The position numbers and the translations under genes are program-made. The notes below the pieces were generated by a model, which was not told the DNA's origin, did not search any database, and saw only the letters and a list, made by a program, of their open reading frames with translations. A stretch of 64,000 nucleotides of DNA from Dermacentor variabilis (lineage: Eukaryota > Arthropoda > Arachnida > Ixodida > Ixodidae), in the NCBI RefSeq assembly GCF_050947875.1, contig NC_134568.1:254703778-254767777 (forward strand). Direction: 5' to 3'. Below are positions 47,011 to 56,870 of this stretch, in pieces. The stretch's first letter is position 1; the number at the start of each line of letters is the position of its first letter.

Positions 47011-47325
47011 CTAAATGAAACCTTCTAAAAAAGTCGTCTCCTTGTCACTAAGCATAATGGATGGCCTGCTGACGCATGCGTTTCCCTCTTTTTTGATGAA
47101 ATAGGCTTCCACAATTTCCCGCTCGAACCTGTCTTTTCCAAACTTCAAAAATTTAGTTTTGTGAAACTGAGGGCGGCAATTAGAGCAGTCTCTACAATGC
47201 TTTGCAAGGAAACTCCCTTCCTTGTTGCGCAGATTACGACAATGTTCCATTGCACGCTCATTGAAACATCGACCTGTTTGTCTGATATAGCTGCGACCAC
47301 AGCTTAGAGGGATTTGGTAGACTAC
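47011..47325 (-). pseudogene. PLE GIY-YIG endonuclease domain
   Basis: The nuclease that would nick target DNA. Read from 47325 downward: VVYQIPLSCGRSYIRQTGR (VVY and YIR standing for the GIY and YIG motifs), CFNERAMEHCRNLRNKEGS, FLAKHCRDCSNCRPQFHKTK (the Cys/His group typical of PLE nucleases), FLKFGKDRFEREIVEAYFIK with the Glu of the active site, then a short tail. A frameshift near 47325 separates it from the RT frame, which otherwise runs on into an out-of-frame end at 47258. About 145 bp of its C-terminal end also exist in inverted orientation at 48001-48146. Confidence 0.88.
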
Positions 47326-47980
47326 ACGTGTCCTGCATGCATTCAGTGAACTTCTTCTGATGCTGAATTGAACAAGCCGGGCGTTTCTCTCCGTTCATGG
47401 CACAAAGCTTAGACAGCTTGCAAGGCGCCGAGAAGACAACCTGAACGTTATGCCTAGTCGCCACTTTCTTGATGTTGTGCGATACCTTATGAAGGTACGG
47501 AATTACCGCAACGTAACTGCGTGAAACTGGCTCCCTGATTAGAGGCGGGTGCTTTAGTTTTTGGAGCATCGTTTCGCAGACAGCTGAAATCAGACATGGC
47601 GGGAAGCCTGCCTGTTGTAGTCGTTGCACTTGAGCGCTAAAGCTACTTGACACCAAATGGACACAAGACTTAGTTAAAGCCGTTTGCAGAGAATTGGTAG
47701 CAATTGCACGCTTTACAATCTTGGAATGGGCGCTCTCAAACGGTAGCAGGCCTTTCAAAGAACGCGGATTGTACATCCAACAAATGCCTTCCTTTGGAAA
47801 CACTAGCCTGATATCCAAGAACTGGAGTTGACCACAGCTCGGAACTTCCTTGGTAAACCTGAGACCCTGACTGTGGTTCGAGAAGATAGTCATGGTTCTC
47901 TCAACGGCAGAAACTAATTCGTGCTCAGGGACGTCCTTCAATATGACCAAGAAATCATCAACATATCTGTAAATGGACAC
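47258..47980 (-). pseudogene. PLE reverse transcriptase, C-terminal half
   Basis: The frame starts SIYRYVDDFLVILKDV, with the YVDD catalytic box of PLE RTs, and continues LRFTKEVPSCGQLQFLDIRL, CWMYNPRSLKGLLPFESAHS and KIVKRAIATNSLQTALTKS (the HSK...K-R-AI segment is typical of PLEs). The linker to the nuclease follows (PPLIREPVSRSYVAVIPYLH; SKLCAMNGEKRPACSIQHQ). Motifs 1-4 of the RT are absent by truncation; the apparent initiator Met is internal. After about residue 218 the frame is wrong because of a frameshift into the GIY-YIG domain. Not functional. Confidence 0.9.
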
Positions 47981-47998
47981 CAGTTTGACAAATCTAAA

Positions 47999-49197
47999 TT
48001 TTTTTGAAATTTGGAAAAGACAGGTTCGAGTGGGAAATTGTGGAAGCCTATTTCATCAAAAAAGAGGGAAACGCATGCGTCAGCAGGCCGTCCATTATGC
48101 TTAGTGACAAGGAGACGACTTTTTTAGAAGGTTTCATTTAGGTTTCATTTAGGTTTCATTTAGGTTTCATTTAGGTTTCATTTAGGTTTCATTTGGCGCT
48201 TGTCCTGTGTCGTTCTCCCCACTTGTGATCGTCTTCGTTGGCGCTGTTCCTTCGTAATTCAAGTATGCACCATCTAGCCCAAATGAATGTTGTCCTGAAC
48301 TATGTTTCGAAAATACAGGGCCCTTTTTTATGTGATGGCGCTTGTCCTGTGTCGTTCTCCCCACTTGTGATCGTCTTCGTTGGCGCTGTTCCTTCGTAAT
48401 TCATGTATGCACCATCTAGCCCAAATGAATGTTGTCCTGAACTATGTTTCATTTAGGCCTCATGTTAGAGTGATTTCATTTGGTTTTACCGTCTGTCTTC
48501 CTTTTATTTAACTAGTTTTTTTTTTGTTGACGATTTTCTAGTGGCTCTTAAGCTTTTGTTGCACTTTCTTTTGACGCAGACGCTGTTCTTTAGACCTTTA
48601 TCGTCCAACACTTCTGTCCATTTCATTGTTTGTCACGTCGTACATTTTTCGCGCGGTCAGATGTTTTATCAATTTTTTAGGTGAGTGACTATTAGAGATT
48701 TTAGTTTTGACGCAGACGCTGTACTTAGACGCCTTTTTCATGTTTTTTCCGTGTTATTCGTTGGTCATTATTCCCATAGTCCTGCGGGTTTTATCACTGA
48801 CTGGGCCTTAGGCGTTTGAAGTGTGTTATGTTGTGGATAGTTTGGTCATGAAGCGTAGACGGTACTTTTTATGCCTGGTTTTGTCCCCGTTGGCTTGGAA
48901 AATGACTATACTAGATCAATTGCCTCCCGTGCTGGTCCACGTGTGGTTCTTGTTTGCTCATTCGATATTGTGTGGCAGATATGATTCCTGAGTGGTCGAT
49001 AGATTGCTGTTTTTTACTTCTAAAGTTTTGTGCGCGACTCGGCGTGAATAACCTACATAAGGCAGGCTTGTTGCGAAAATAAACTTAGTTTTGAGTGGCG
49101 CCGGTTCTGTCGTTTGTGTTCTTCTTGAGTCCTGGTCTTCTGCGCCTTGCCTTTACTACTTCAAGCATGAACCAACTAGCCCAAGCAAGAGTTTTAC
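47999..49197 (+). mobile_element. Penelope-like element, inverted partial copy, plus strand
   Basis: Begins at the head-to-head junction with the last about 145 bp of the nuclease gene in plus orientation (FLKFGKDRFEREIVEAYFIK-equivalent, 48005-48060). It continues through the 3' UTR, a block of tandem repeats (48132-48457), about 200 bp not matched on the left side (48474-48672), and the right outer arm 48673-49165. It finishes with AACTAGCCCAAGCAAGAG (about 49173-49190), which looks like the PLE 3' terminus: a related string, ATCTAGCCCAAATGAATG, ends each repeat unit inside 48195-48449. Confidence 0.85.
48132..48457. repeat. 11-bp repeats plus two 143-bp-spaced PLE-terminus units
   Basis: Six copies of TTTCATTTAGG (the last TTTCATTTGG) are followed by two units starting GGCGCTTGTCCTGTGTCG at 48195 and 48338 (143 bp apart). 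Each includes ATCTAGCCCAAATGAATG. The left-hand Penelope piece has just one TTTCATTTAGG, so about 315 bp (48143-48457) are extra here. Confidence 0.9.
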
Positions 49198-49220
49198 TTA
49201 CTCTTTCTCTCTCTTTCTCT

Positions 49221-49792
49221 AGTCTCCATCTTTGGAATTAGCTTATGCCCAGAAAATCAAATAGGCAAATAGCAATTAAGCGAGCCTTGAAGGTATAAAT
49301 TATCGATCCATTTTGTAGCCATGATATGAGGGAAGTAAGTGGACAACAAACAAACAAACAAACAAACAAACAAACAAACAAAAGCAAGCGTTTAAAGCAA
49401 CCCACTTTCCATTTAACGTCACAAACACGATATCCTTCCCGCCCTCGAGAGACTAAAAAAAAACACAATACGCTAAAGGAACTTTCCTGATAAGCTCATA
49501 CAGGGACAGACAAGTTCATTTGCTATGTTCTAATTTAAACATAATTAGGCGGCATTAGAGTCATGAATAATAATAAAAATGATCAGAGCATCTCCCTCTC
49601 ATAATAAGACCTGAAACCTTATTCCAAAATAGTTTCTTTAAGTTTGTTAAATCGATGCCCAGAAATCGTGGCATGCTTCTGTCATAAGGCACATTGGGGT
49701 TTTAATGGTGTTAAATTGGCACATAAAAGACGTCGCTGTTTGTGCAATACTCTGTGATCCGCAGACTATCAATATTATTTGTTATTTTTTAC
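49221..49792. other. No gene; (CAAA)n microsatellite at 49345-49383
   Basis: Nothing recognised other than about nine CAAA units and a short A-rich stretch. Confidence 0.5.
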
Positions 49793-50043
49793 AGGAAAGG
49801 GAAAGCGAGGAGCAGGCTGGCAACTGCCACGGGAATGGGCACAACGCCTGCCTACTCTTCGGAAGGGAGGTGAAAGCAACACAGAAATGGAAGATAGGAA
49901 GGAAGGGAGGAAAGAAGGAAGAAAGTGCAGCAGGACAGATCTAGAAGCATAAAGTAGAACACAGTACAGGTCACACGTAGTATGTCCGGTCCACTGTATG
50001 TCACACTACTAAAGAATGTTATACAGAAGAAATGATGTCTGAG

Positions 50044-50292
50044 TTACAAACGTGAACCTAAGTTAGTTAATTCTAGAAAAGGAAGTAGAGCGCGATGAGC
50101 CTGATGGCGTCGAGACGCACAACCACTGGGATACAAACATTCATCGAGTGTCGTACACCGCAGGCCAAGGAGATGACGGTCCCTCAGTAACGACATGCGC
50201 TGCGCACTGAAAACGGGACACTCCAATATCAGATGCTGAAGTGTCTTGCAGCAATGGCGAGACGTACTCGATGGACGCACACGTTCGCCCAC
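50044..50292 (-). pseudogene. LINE C-terminal zinc motif (distinct family)
   Basis: Reads RPSSTSRHCCKTLQHLILEC then PVFSAQRMSLL, ending SGCASRRHQAHRALLPFLEL. The C-C....H....C arrangement corresponds to the C-terminal zinc-binding tail of RNase H LINEs; the first Cys pair is altered. It is downstream of the RNase H at 50488 in a different frame. Confidence 0.7.
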
Positions 50293-50487
50293 GTTCGCAC
50301 ACGTTCACGCAGCCAACCCTTACCTTGAGTAGTTGCGTTCTAGTTCGACGAGGCAAGCCTCGACCGCGAACACGGGGCGGGAACGTTCCATTTACGACGC
50401 GCTGGTCTGGATGCTGCTTGAGGAGGTGGCGATGAATCAGCAGACGAGCGTCATCAAAATTTCAGGGCAGATACAGTTATTATGAGC

Positions 50488-51153
50488 TCAAGTTGAAGCC
50501 AGCTGATCAGCCTCTTCATTTGCGGTGATTCCTGCGTGTGAAGGTATCCACTGAGCAACGAGAGATACCCCACGTGATGAGATTTTGTTTCCAGAATCAG
50601 TAATGCTGCACAAAACTGGACAATCAATCTGACTGCATTGTAATCTGCTAAGGGCAGCGCGGGAGCCCGTAAAGATGGCAATATTCGATGTGCTTAGCTC
50701 CTCTTGCACGTATTTCAATGCGACATTAATTGCTGCTAGCTCCTCCGTAGTTGTTGACGAGGCTAGATGGGGTTTATGAAATATACGTTGCACTTTAGTC
50801 GAAGGGCAGAAAAAAGCTGCAGAGTTGCCTTGACCGTCGCTGTGTACAGATGCATCGATGAATACTTGAAAGTAATCTGGAAATCTTTCGAACAGGTGCG
50901 ACTGAGTCGATCGGAATATTGCCGAAGCAGGCATATCAGATTTTTTGTGTATGTCAGGGATTGTGAGGTAAATGAGGAATACGTGTTTGGCGATATCTTT
51001 CGGAGTCGGAAGCGTACCTGAAGCAGCATGATCAGAAATATCAGCAATGTTCGTAAATAATGCCGTCATTTTTCCCATGCGAGAAAATGGGTGGTGAATC
51101 AGACGATCAAGGGGGAAGCGATTGACCATTCGATGCGCGGTGCAGACGCTCAA
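50488..51153 (-). pseudogene. LINE RNase H with one catalytic Asp lost
   Basis: A 221-codon frame covering the end of the RT connection and a whole RNase H. FQVFIDASVHSDGQGNSAAF holds the first Asp; STTTEELAAINVALKYVQEE the Glu; SNIAIFTGSRAALSRLQCSQ is the block where the family has TDSRAAL, so the second catalytic Asp is Gly here; and VAQWIPSHAGITANEEADQL ends the domain with the last Asp. Without the second Asp, RNase H activity would be lost. The frame is otherwise long and open, so this was probably among the last coding defects or the copy decayed slowly. Confidence 0.85.
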
Positions 51154-51401
51154 TATGATATAGAGCTCTCTGGTCTGCTTGCAGCCTCAGGGGTAACTGA
51201 TACGCTTCAGTGAGTAATGCACCAGATTGTGCCTCACCAGGCAATCCAAGCATTAGTCGAAGGGCAACGCGATGTTCCTGTTGGGCCATCAAACTAGGTG
51301 GTACATTCAGAATTGGTAACGCATACATCTTGCCTGAGTGTATGAAGATGACTGTTACACCTGCAGAGCCGTTATTTGGTCGCAATGAGCACCTCCAGCA
51401 G

Positions 51402-51797
51402 TCAAGGTGGCCTCATTATTAAGGAGGGATCACGATTATAGTGTCGTACAAATTTAACGCCAGGACGCCAAGAGATGCGATCATCCTCCATTAAGCCCAA
51501 ATTACGGCGTTCTCGCACCAAGCTTGTCGGCGTTTCTTCAAGGTACAGTCGGCTCATTGTTCGACGAGCGCGTTGTTTAGGGTGATATGCTATTGCAGCC
51601 GACTTAGCAGGTGGTATCTGCAGACCAACTTCATCCAAGTATTCCCAAGTCGCGCTCAGAATTATTTGCATGCTTGCACGAAGCGGCGGAGTAAGGTGCG
51701 GAGGGCCGTTTATCCACCGAGCAGTATCATCTGCATAGATAGCTATGCTCACAGGGAAGCCACTGTCTCGAGGCAAGCAGACTAGACACTGAAACAA
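51402..51797 (-). pseudogene. LINE RT motif C and thumb (distinct family)
   Basis: Contains FPVSIAIYADDTARWINGPP with an intact YADD box, then PPAKSAAIAYHPKQRARR and RNLGLMEDDRISWRPGVKFV (thumb, where most relatives read LGV-ID). The rest of the thumb (VPPSLMAQQEHRVALRLMLG) follows in the frame 51107-51385. The fingers and motifs A and B are missing because the element is truncated at 51797. Confidence 0.82.
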
Positions 51798-53064
51798 ACA
51801 GACAACATTAGATAAGACAACCCAAATGGAACTTTATCTTCAAGCTAAAATTTGATGCACGGCTATAGTGACCATTTGATGAATAAATACATTGCAGCGC
51901 AAATAAGACAAGACGCAAACAACAGAGCAGCGGACACCACGAGCCGCATGCAGTCCCGTCTCCCGTTCTTTTTGTCTTGCCTTGTTTGCGCTGCAATGGC
52001 TTCACCTAGTTTCAACCAACCAGCACAAGGACATGTTGGATGAGTGCTGGTGATACTTGATCAGGTGGCCAACGATCGATGCGGTTTTTTGTTTCGTGAA
52101 CTGATAAGAGAAAGGAGGTTCAACTAGTTCGTAAACACAGTAAGCTATTTGCCGTCAATGAATTGAGCTTTACGTACATAGAGTAGATAAATTGGGAAGA
52201 AACACGATGAAGAGAATGATGCTTCTGGCCGAATACTTGAGTAAGACAAAAGTAAGATCAGTATATTTCTGCTGTAAAACGATGGTGGTGTATGCTGGAT
52301 GCATGGTCTTTTTCTTTTTTTTAGTTTTGCCTTTATTGCGGGGAACACAAGGGCCACTTGGACATACCACATACCACGCTTGAAATCTGATACCGCTGAC
52401 AATGGTCGAGACATGATCGAAGCTATCATCCGACTCAGTGACAAATTGCGCTGACTTTAAGGACACGACAGCGCAGATATCTTCCACTACAACCATTGGT
52501 CCCCCCTCTCTCTCCGTCCCACCTTTTTCTTTAGATATGGCACGGCCATTCGAAAGAATGATCTAGCTGTCTCCAAGGTCCTCATTTCCTTTCACTGACT
52601 GTGTACACAGATATCTGAGAGATATCGCAAATATATGAGGGATATCGCTGACCTCGCAAATAGTTGCAAATGGAGCTGATTATACAAAGCGACCTCGTGC
52701 GCTGTTGTCATCCCATCCGATTCTGTCACGCGACTGTGAGCTCATCACCTCTCAAACATCAGGCGAGATGCGAGCGAAGTGGCGCTCAAGTGAGCTGCGC
52801 GAGATGCAAGGGTTCCTCAGTCTCACCTCAATTTGCATAATCTCCCATTTTCGTCATCAACATCGACCTTCGGTGATTAGCCGTGAGAGTGAAATCTAAG
52901 ATGCAAACATCCTTATCGTCCTTATCTACGTTCACCTCATATCGGGTGATGTGCGCTTTACACATGCGCACCTCATGCATAAAATTATATTAGCAGTTGG
53001 GGACAATGGGAGGGCCTGCTTGTAACCAATGGGCTAAATACGCCGTGTTTAGTTTGCAAGAAAT
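51798..53064. other. No gene; 25-bp inverted repeat at 51890-51998
   Basis: CATTGCAGCGCAAATAAGAC (51890 on) and its near reverse complement GTCTTGCCTTGTTTGCGCTG (51974 on) form a hairpin with about 59 bp of loop. Nothing else recognised. Confidence 0.5.
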
Positions 53065-53065
53065 T

Positions 53066-53112
<47 letters not shown>

Positions 53113-53354
53113 TTTTACTATGGGGGGGGTTTCAATTTACGTGACAAAACTACGATCTTATTGTGAGGCAAGCCGTGTGGGAGACTCCGTAATAATTTGG
53201 ACCACCTGGGGTTCTTTAACGTGCACCTAAATCTAAGTACATGGGTGTTTCTGCATTTCGCCCCCATTGAAATGCGTCTGCCGTGGCCGGGATTCAATCC
53301 CGCGACCTCGTGTTTAGCAGCCCAACCCCATAGCCACTAAGCAACCACCGCGGG
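53065..53354 (-). mobile_element. Ruka-like tRNA-derived SINE, minus strand
   Basis: The same family as 44630, reading from 53354 downward. Head CCCGCGGTGGTTGCTTAGTGG (20 bases shown from 53353), B box GGGATTGAATCCCGGCCACG, body GCACGTTAAAGAACCCCAGG; the region before the tail is moderately diverged. It ends in a (TTTA)n tract on the plus strand (53065-53116), so its tail unit is AAAT and not ATT. Confidence 0.88.
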
Positions 53355-54764
53355 ATGGATATTTATTAAAGAGGTCACCTACAGAGTCTGTTCAGGGTAT
53401 TTATGTAGGGAGGAGGCAGTCGCACAAAGTACAAGTTATGTAATCGCGCCGGCCATACAACAGCAGACAAACGCATTTTATTTGATAACTAGAAGCACTG
53501 CGGAATGTAAAAGCAACAAATCACGCGTTTGAAGCTCAAGTCAAAAGAGCGACAACTCAAGGCAACAAGATGAACAGAGTATGTGTACTTATAAACAGTG
53601 ATAGTATTGAAAACAACTTCCATACGGGTTCGAATAAAAACTGCTGCAGAAGCGCAGGGAATCGCAAAGTCGGTGGGCTAACAATCTTCTGTGGCTGAAT
53701 GGTCTACTCGTGTTGGAACATTTGAAAGCATTTGTATGGCACTGATACTCCGAATTTCTAACTGTGTCCAATGCCGCGGAAAACGTAGCTTGGTTTCCTC
53801 ACTTGCTTGTTATTGTTGATCCTTGTTGGTTCCGGAAAGATAATGAAAAAAGGTCACACACTGAAGTGCTTGCGAGCTTTCCGACAGTAAAGGACGAACC
53901 AACTGTAGTAAGATCACCGGATCTTTTCTGAAGTCATGGCCACTAAACACAAATTGGGCTGGATGTTCCTGGACAACATTTAATTCAGATATATTTGATT
54001 TAGGGGCATGATTCCAATCTGCGCGATCTTACTTGCATCATTGAATGGACATCTGAAATATAGAAATTTACTCCAGTACTATATAGAAGCCTTTCAGAAA
54101 TTTCATTGCTGAAAGTTTGGGGTTCGACTAGCTTTTGCTTTTAAGTTCGCAACGCGAGCATTGAAAATCAAAGTGTTTGCGAAAAATACACCTAAATATT
54201 TATGCTCAGTTGCAACGAAGCGAGTGATGCATGTAAGAATTGATAAGTCGAGGCTGTTTCTCTTTGGTAATTCCTAATTATGCTCCATGTATAGGAGCTA
54301 CGATTCGTAGGGATGGGCAAATAATTCGAAACTTTCGAAAACGAATCCAAATTGTCCAAATCGACTGGGACTTCGAATCGAAAAGTTACTATTCCTTACT
54401 ACGCATATCTTTTGTAATAAATTTTGAACATTTTAAATCATCAACTGTGGCCGACAGAACATGAAAGCGGAGCAAAAAGTACGATAAATTTTATCCCGGT
54501 GGCAGTAGTAGACATAAAACGTTCCACGTTTCACGTTTTATGTTTACTACTGGCTACTAGTATAATATGTCAGGGCGCCAGAATTTTTCTTCTAGACCGC
54601 TATCATTCGCAATCACCGATGAGTCCAGAGTATGCGAACAAACTGCTTATTTGCTCCCAATGCGAAATTTCTGCTCTCAAGAAACAGGGCTTCATAATAT
54701 GCGTTGTAATAACGGAACCTCGCCAACATTGTGAATATACATAGAATGCGAGCACTAAGGAGAA
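53355..54764. other. No gene; hairpin at 54503-54552
   Basis: AT-rich DNA. 54308-54400 (GTAGGGATGGGCAAATAATT and the TTCGAA-rich sequence after it) resembles ends of hAT-type small elements, but no matching inverted end was found. The hairpin has 20-bp arms (CAGTAGTAGACATAAAACGT) with one mismatch and a 10-nt loop. Confidence 0.4.
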
Positions 54765-55092
54765 GGAGGAGGAAAAGAAGGAAGAAAAGGTAGGGAGGTC
54801 AACCAGATGCACGTCCGGTTTGCTACCCTACACGGGGGAAGGGGTTTAAGGGAAGAAAAGAAAGAAAGGAGAGGGAGGGCAAAAGGCACTATCAGTGTGA
54901 ATACGTGTGGTTGTCCATAACTTCACGCCTATAATCGATCGCTGAGGCCAGTCGATTTCACGAAACGTAGCAGCGCCCGCGCCGCTTTGTAAGCCTGCGA
55001 CGCGTGGGGCCATGATCTGAGAATGTTAGGCTGTGAAAATGGTTTGCTGTCTAATCGGTTTAACATCATCCGAAGAACGTCGCGTTCGATGC
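54765..55092 (-). mobile_element. I-group LINE 3' end (target of the next LINE)
   Basis: A short minus-strand remnant: LNRLDSKPFSQPNILRSWPH then AARALLRFVKSTGLSDRL, the last 45 codons of the family. The 3' UTR is GTAGCAAACCGGACGTGCAT on the minus strand, with GGTTGACCTCCCTACC near 54800. The longer LINE at 55093-61135 begins directly inside it. Confidence 0.8.
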
Positions 55093-55136
55093 CATAGAGA
55101 GAGAGAGAGAAATGGAAGAGTCGAAAGGCAGGGAGG

Positions 55137-55454
55137 TTAAAACCCCTTAAACTTCGTAAAGTAGTGCCACGCTTCGAAGAATGCCTCCTCCTCCTCGCGC
55201 GCTCTGACCGAGGCGGACTTCGCGTCGCTATTGGCCTAATGGCATCACGTGGGCCCTCAAGCCGTGCATCAGCGCCATTTTTGCTAGAGAAGCGTCTACG
55301 GAGTGGCGAGGAGCGCATGTTGGCGCCGTTGCTTCGCTCGAGCAATGTAGGCGGCGCCACGGTCGAGGAGGGAGCGTGAAAGAGAGGAGAAACGAGGAGG
55401 AGGGAAGGCGGAGGAGGAGAGTGTCACTACTTTACGAAGTTTAAGGGGCTTTAA
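55137..55454. mobile_element. 318-bp MITE with 24-bp perfect terminal inverted repeats
   Basis: CCCCTTAAACTTCGTAAAG and five more bases (55143-55166) recur as exact reverse complement at 55425-55448. With the outer six bases (TTAAAA left, CTTTAA right) the inverted repeat is 30 bp with one mismatch. GGGAGG (or as much as GGGAGGTTAA) is present on both sides (55131-55140 and 55455-55464) but only once in uninterrupted LINE copies, so it is a target duplication of 6-10 bp. No coding sequence. Superfamily not determined. Confidence 0.88.
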
Positions 55455-55939
55455 GGGAGGTTAACCAGACGCACGTCCGGGTTGTTACCTGTACTGGGGA
55501 AGGGGTATAGAGACGAAAAGGGAGAGAGGAGCTAGAGAAAGCACAGTTTCGCGCACATTTGAAGGTTCTCACCGAGTGTACACACGGTTGCCAATACCTG
55601 TCGACTTGAGGTACTTCAACAACGCTTTCGTGGCTTTCTGTGCCATCTACGCGCACGGCCATGGTCCAAGGATCTTCGTTTCCGAAAATGGTTTAGAGTC
55701 CAGCTGGTTCAATGCTGTCCGAAGAGCTTCACGCTCGACGTCGTACTGGGGACAGAGATATAGGATGTGTTCAATCGTTTCTATAGTTCCACAAGAGTCA
55801 CGCACGGGCGTATCCCCCATTCCAATGCAGAACGAGTAGGCCTTCGAAATGCCACCCCGAGTCAGAGGCGGCACAATACCTCAGCGCGGGAAAGTTTTGA
55901 TGGCACTTGTAGCTTTAGGGATGGATCAAGCCTATGACG

Positions 55940-56482
55940 TTAACACTTCGTAAGGTTGGGAAAAGACCAGTATTTGTGTGTCATAGCTTTAGCCACGACA
56001 TGAAACTTTCTTGCAGCGTCGGTTCTGAATAAGGGGATTGGAAATGGTCGGGCTTCCAGATGGGAAGACCGTGTGGCTTTGCCGGCGAGGTCATTACCAG
56101 CAATGCCAGTGTGTCCAGCTAGCCACTCGAATATAATTTCATGCCCTTCAGTGATAGCTTGATGGTGGTCTTCTCTTATTTCATATGTCAGCTGCTCATG
56201 AGTCCTATGATATAGGGCAAAATGCGGACTCTGAAGTGCTGCCTTAGAGTCGCAAAAGATGAGCCATTTCTGAGGTGTCTCTCGTAGGAGATATTTGACA
56301 GGAGCACGCAGGGCAGCAAGCTCTGCCGCCATTGATGCTGTCATGTGTGACAGTTTGAATTTCATTGCGGTTTTCGTAGCTGGAATGGCAACGGCACCTG
56401 AAGAGCTGGAAGATGAGACCAAGCCATCGGTATAGATGTGTATTTCGCCCCCGTATGTCTCATTAATTAACAGCTGCGTCAT
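55940..56482 (-). pseudogene. I-group LINE RNase H, one acidic residue lost
   Basis: A complete-looking RNase H in one 180-codon frame. IHIYTDGLVSSSSSSGAVAI has the first Asp; MTASMAAELAALRAPVKYLL the Glu; WLIFCDSKAALQSPHFALYH the second Asp. IIFEWLAGHTGIAGNDLAGK ends the domain; relatives have NDLADKAA or NERADQAA, so the last acidic residue is Gly here, and PGH is AGH. It would degrade template RNA in the parent element. Confidence 0.85.
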
Positions 56483-56870
56483 CCGTTTCAGAGCAAATTT
56501 TGGGTGATTGGCCTTCTTCTTTACACCCGGAATACTTAAGTGCAGCTGAGACTGTTGTAGACATCACAAGGGCAATGAAGGCCTTGCTGCTGTTATGTAT
56601 CCTAATAGAAGACAATCTGTATGGGTAATGATAACTTCAGAAAACTTTGCACAACGTCTCTGCGATTGCAAGAACGCTAAGTGATGATCGGGGACGCGGG
56701 AAAGATGACGGATATGCGTCCTGAGAGAATCCACAGCAACGTATGTCTGGATATGATTATCTTTGGCGAGCACGATTGTTGCAGCTGTTGACATACAGCG
56801 AGGAAATCCTAAGCACGTGCGCAATGCTTGGCCCTGTAAGGCCTCCAATGAGCGAATATTTGACATGCAC

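Larger units (their letters stand above)
46994..47998 (-). mobile_element. Penelope-like element, 5'-truncated, minus strand
   Basis: Carries the second half of the RT, the GIY-YIG endonuclease and the start of the 3' UTR of a Penelope-like element (PLE). PLEs are retroelements whose RT is related to telomerase and that use a GIY-YIG nuclease instead of an AP endonuclease or integrase. The RT is cut immediately before motif C (KFRFVKLVSIYRYVDDF), at about 47998, where an inverted partial copy of the same element begins. The low-coordinate edge (46994, TCACTCTAACATGAGGCC) is also where similarity to that inverted copy ends. Confidence 0.88.
49793..51797 (-). mobile_element. RNase H LINE, distinct family, 5'-truncated
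   Basis: A minus-strand LINE with RT palm end, thumb, RNase H and zinc tail; its motif spellings differ from the I-group copies around it. The 3' UTR ends in a purine-rich stretch ACAGGAAAGGGAAAGCGAGG (plus strand, about 49791), i.e. a pyrimidine tail on the coding strand. The 5' edge is just upstream of RT motif C, at 51797. Several frames are needed to read it. Confidence 0.82.

Noticed and set aside
48673..49165. Hammerhead ribozyme in the Penelope terminal region
   Set aside because: Hammerheads are known from PLE terminal repeats, so I looked for the CTGANGA and GAAA core on both strands but did not find a convincing pair.
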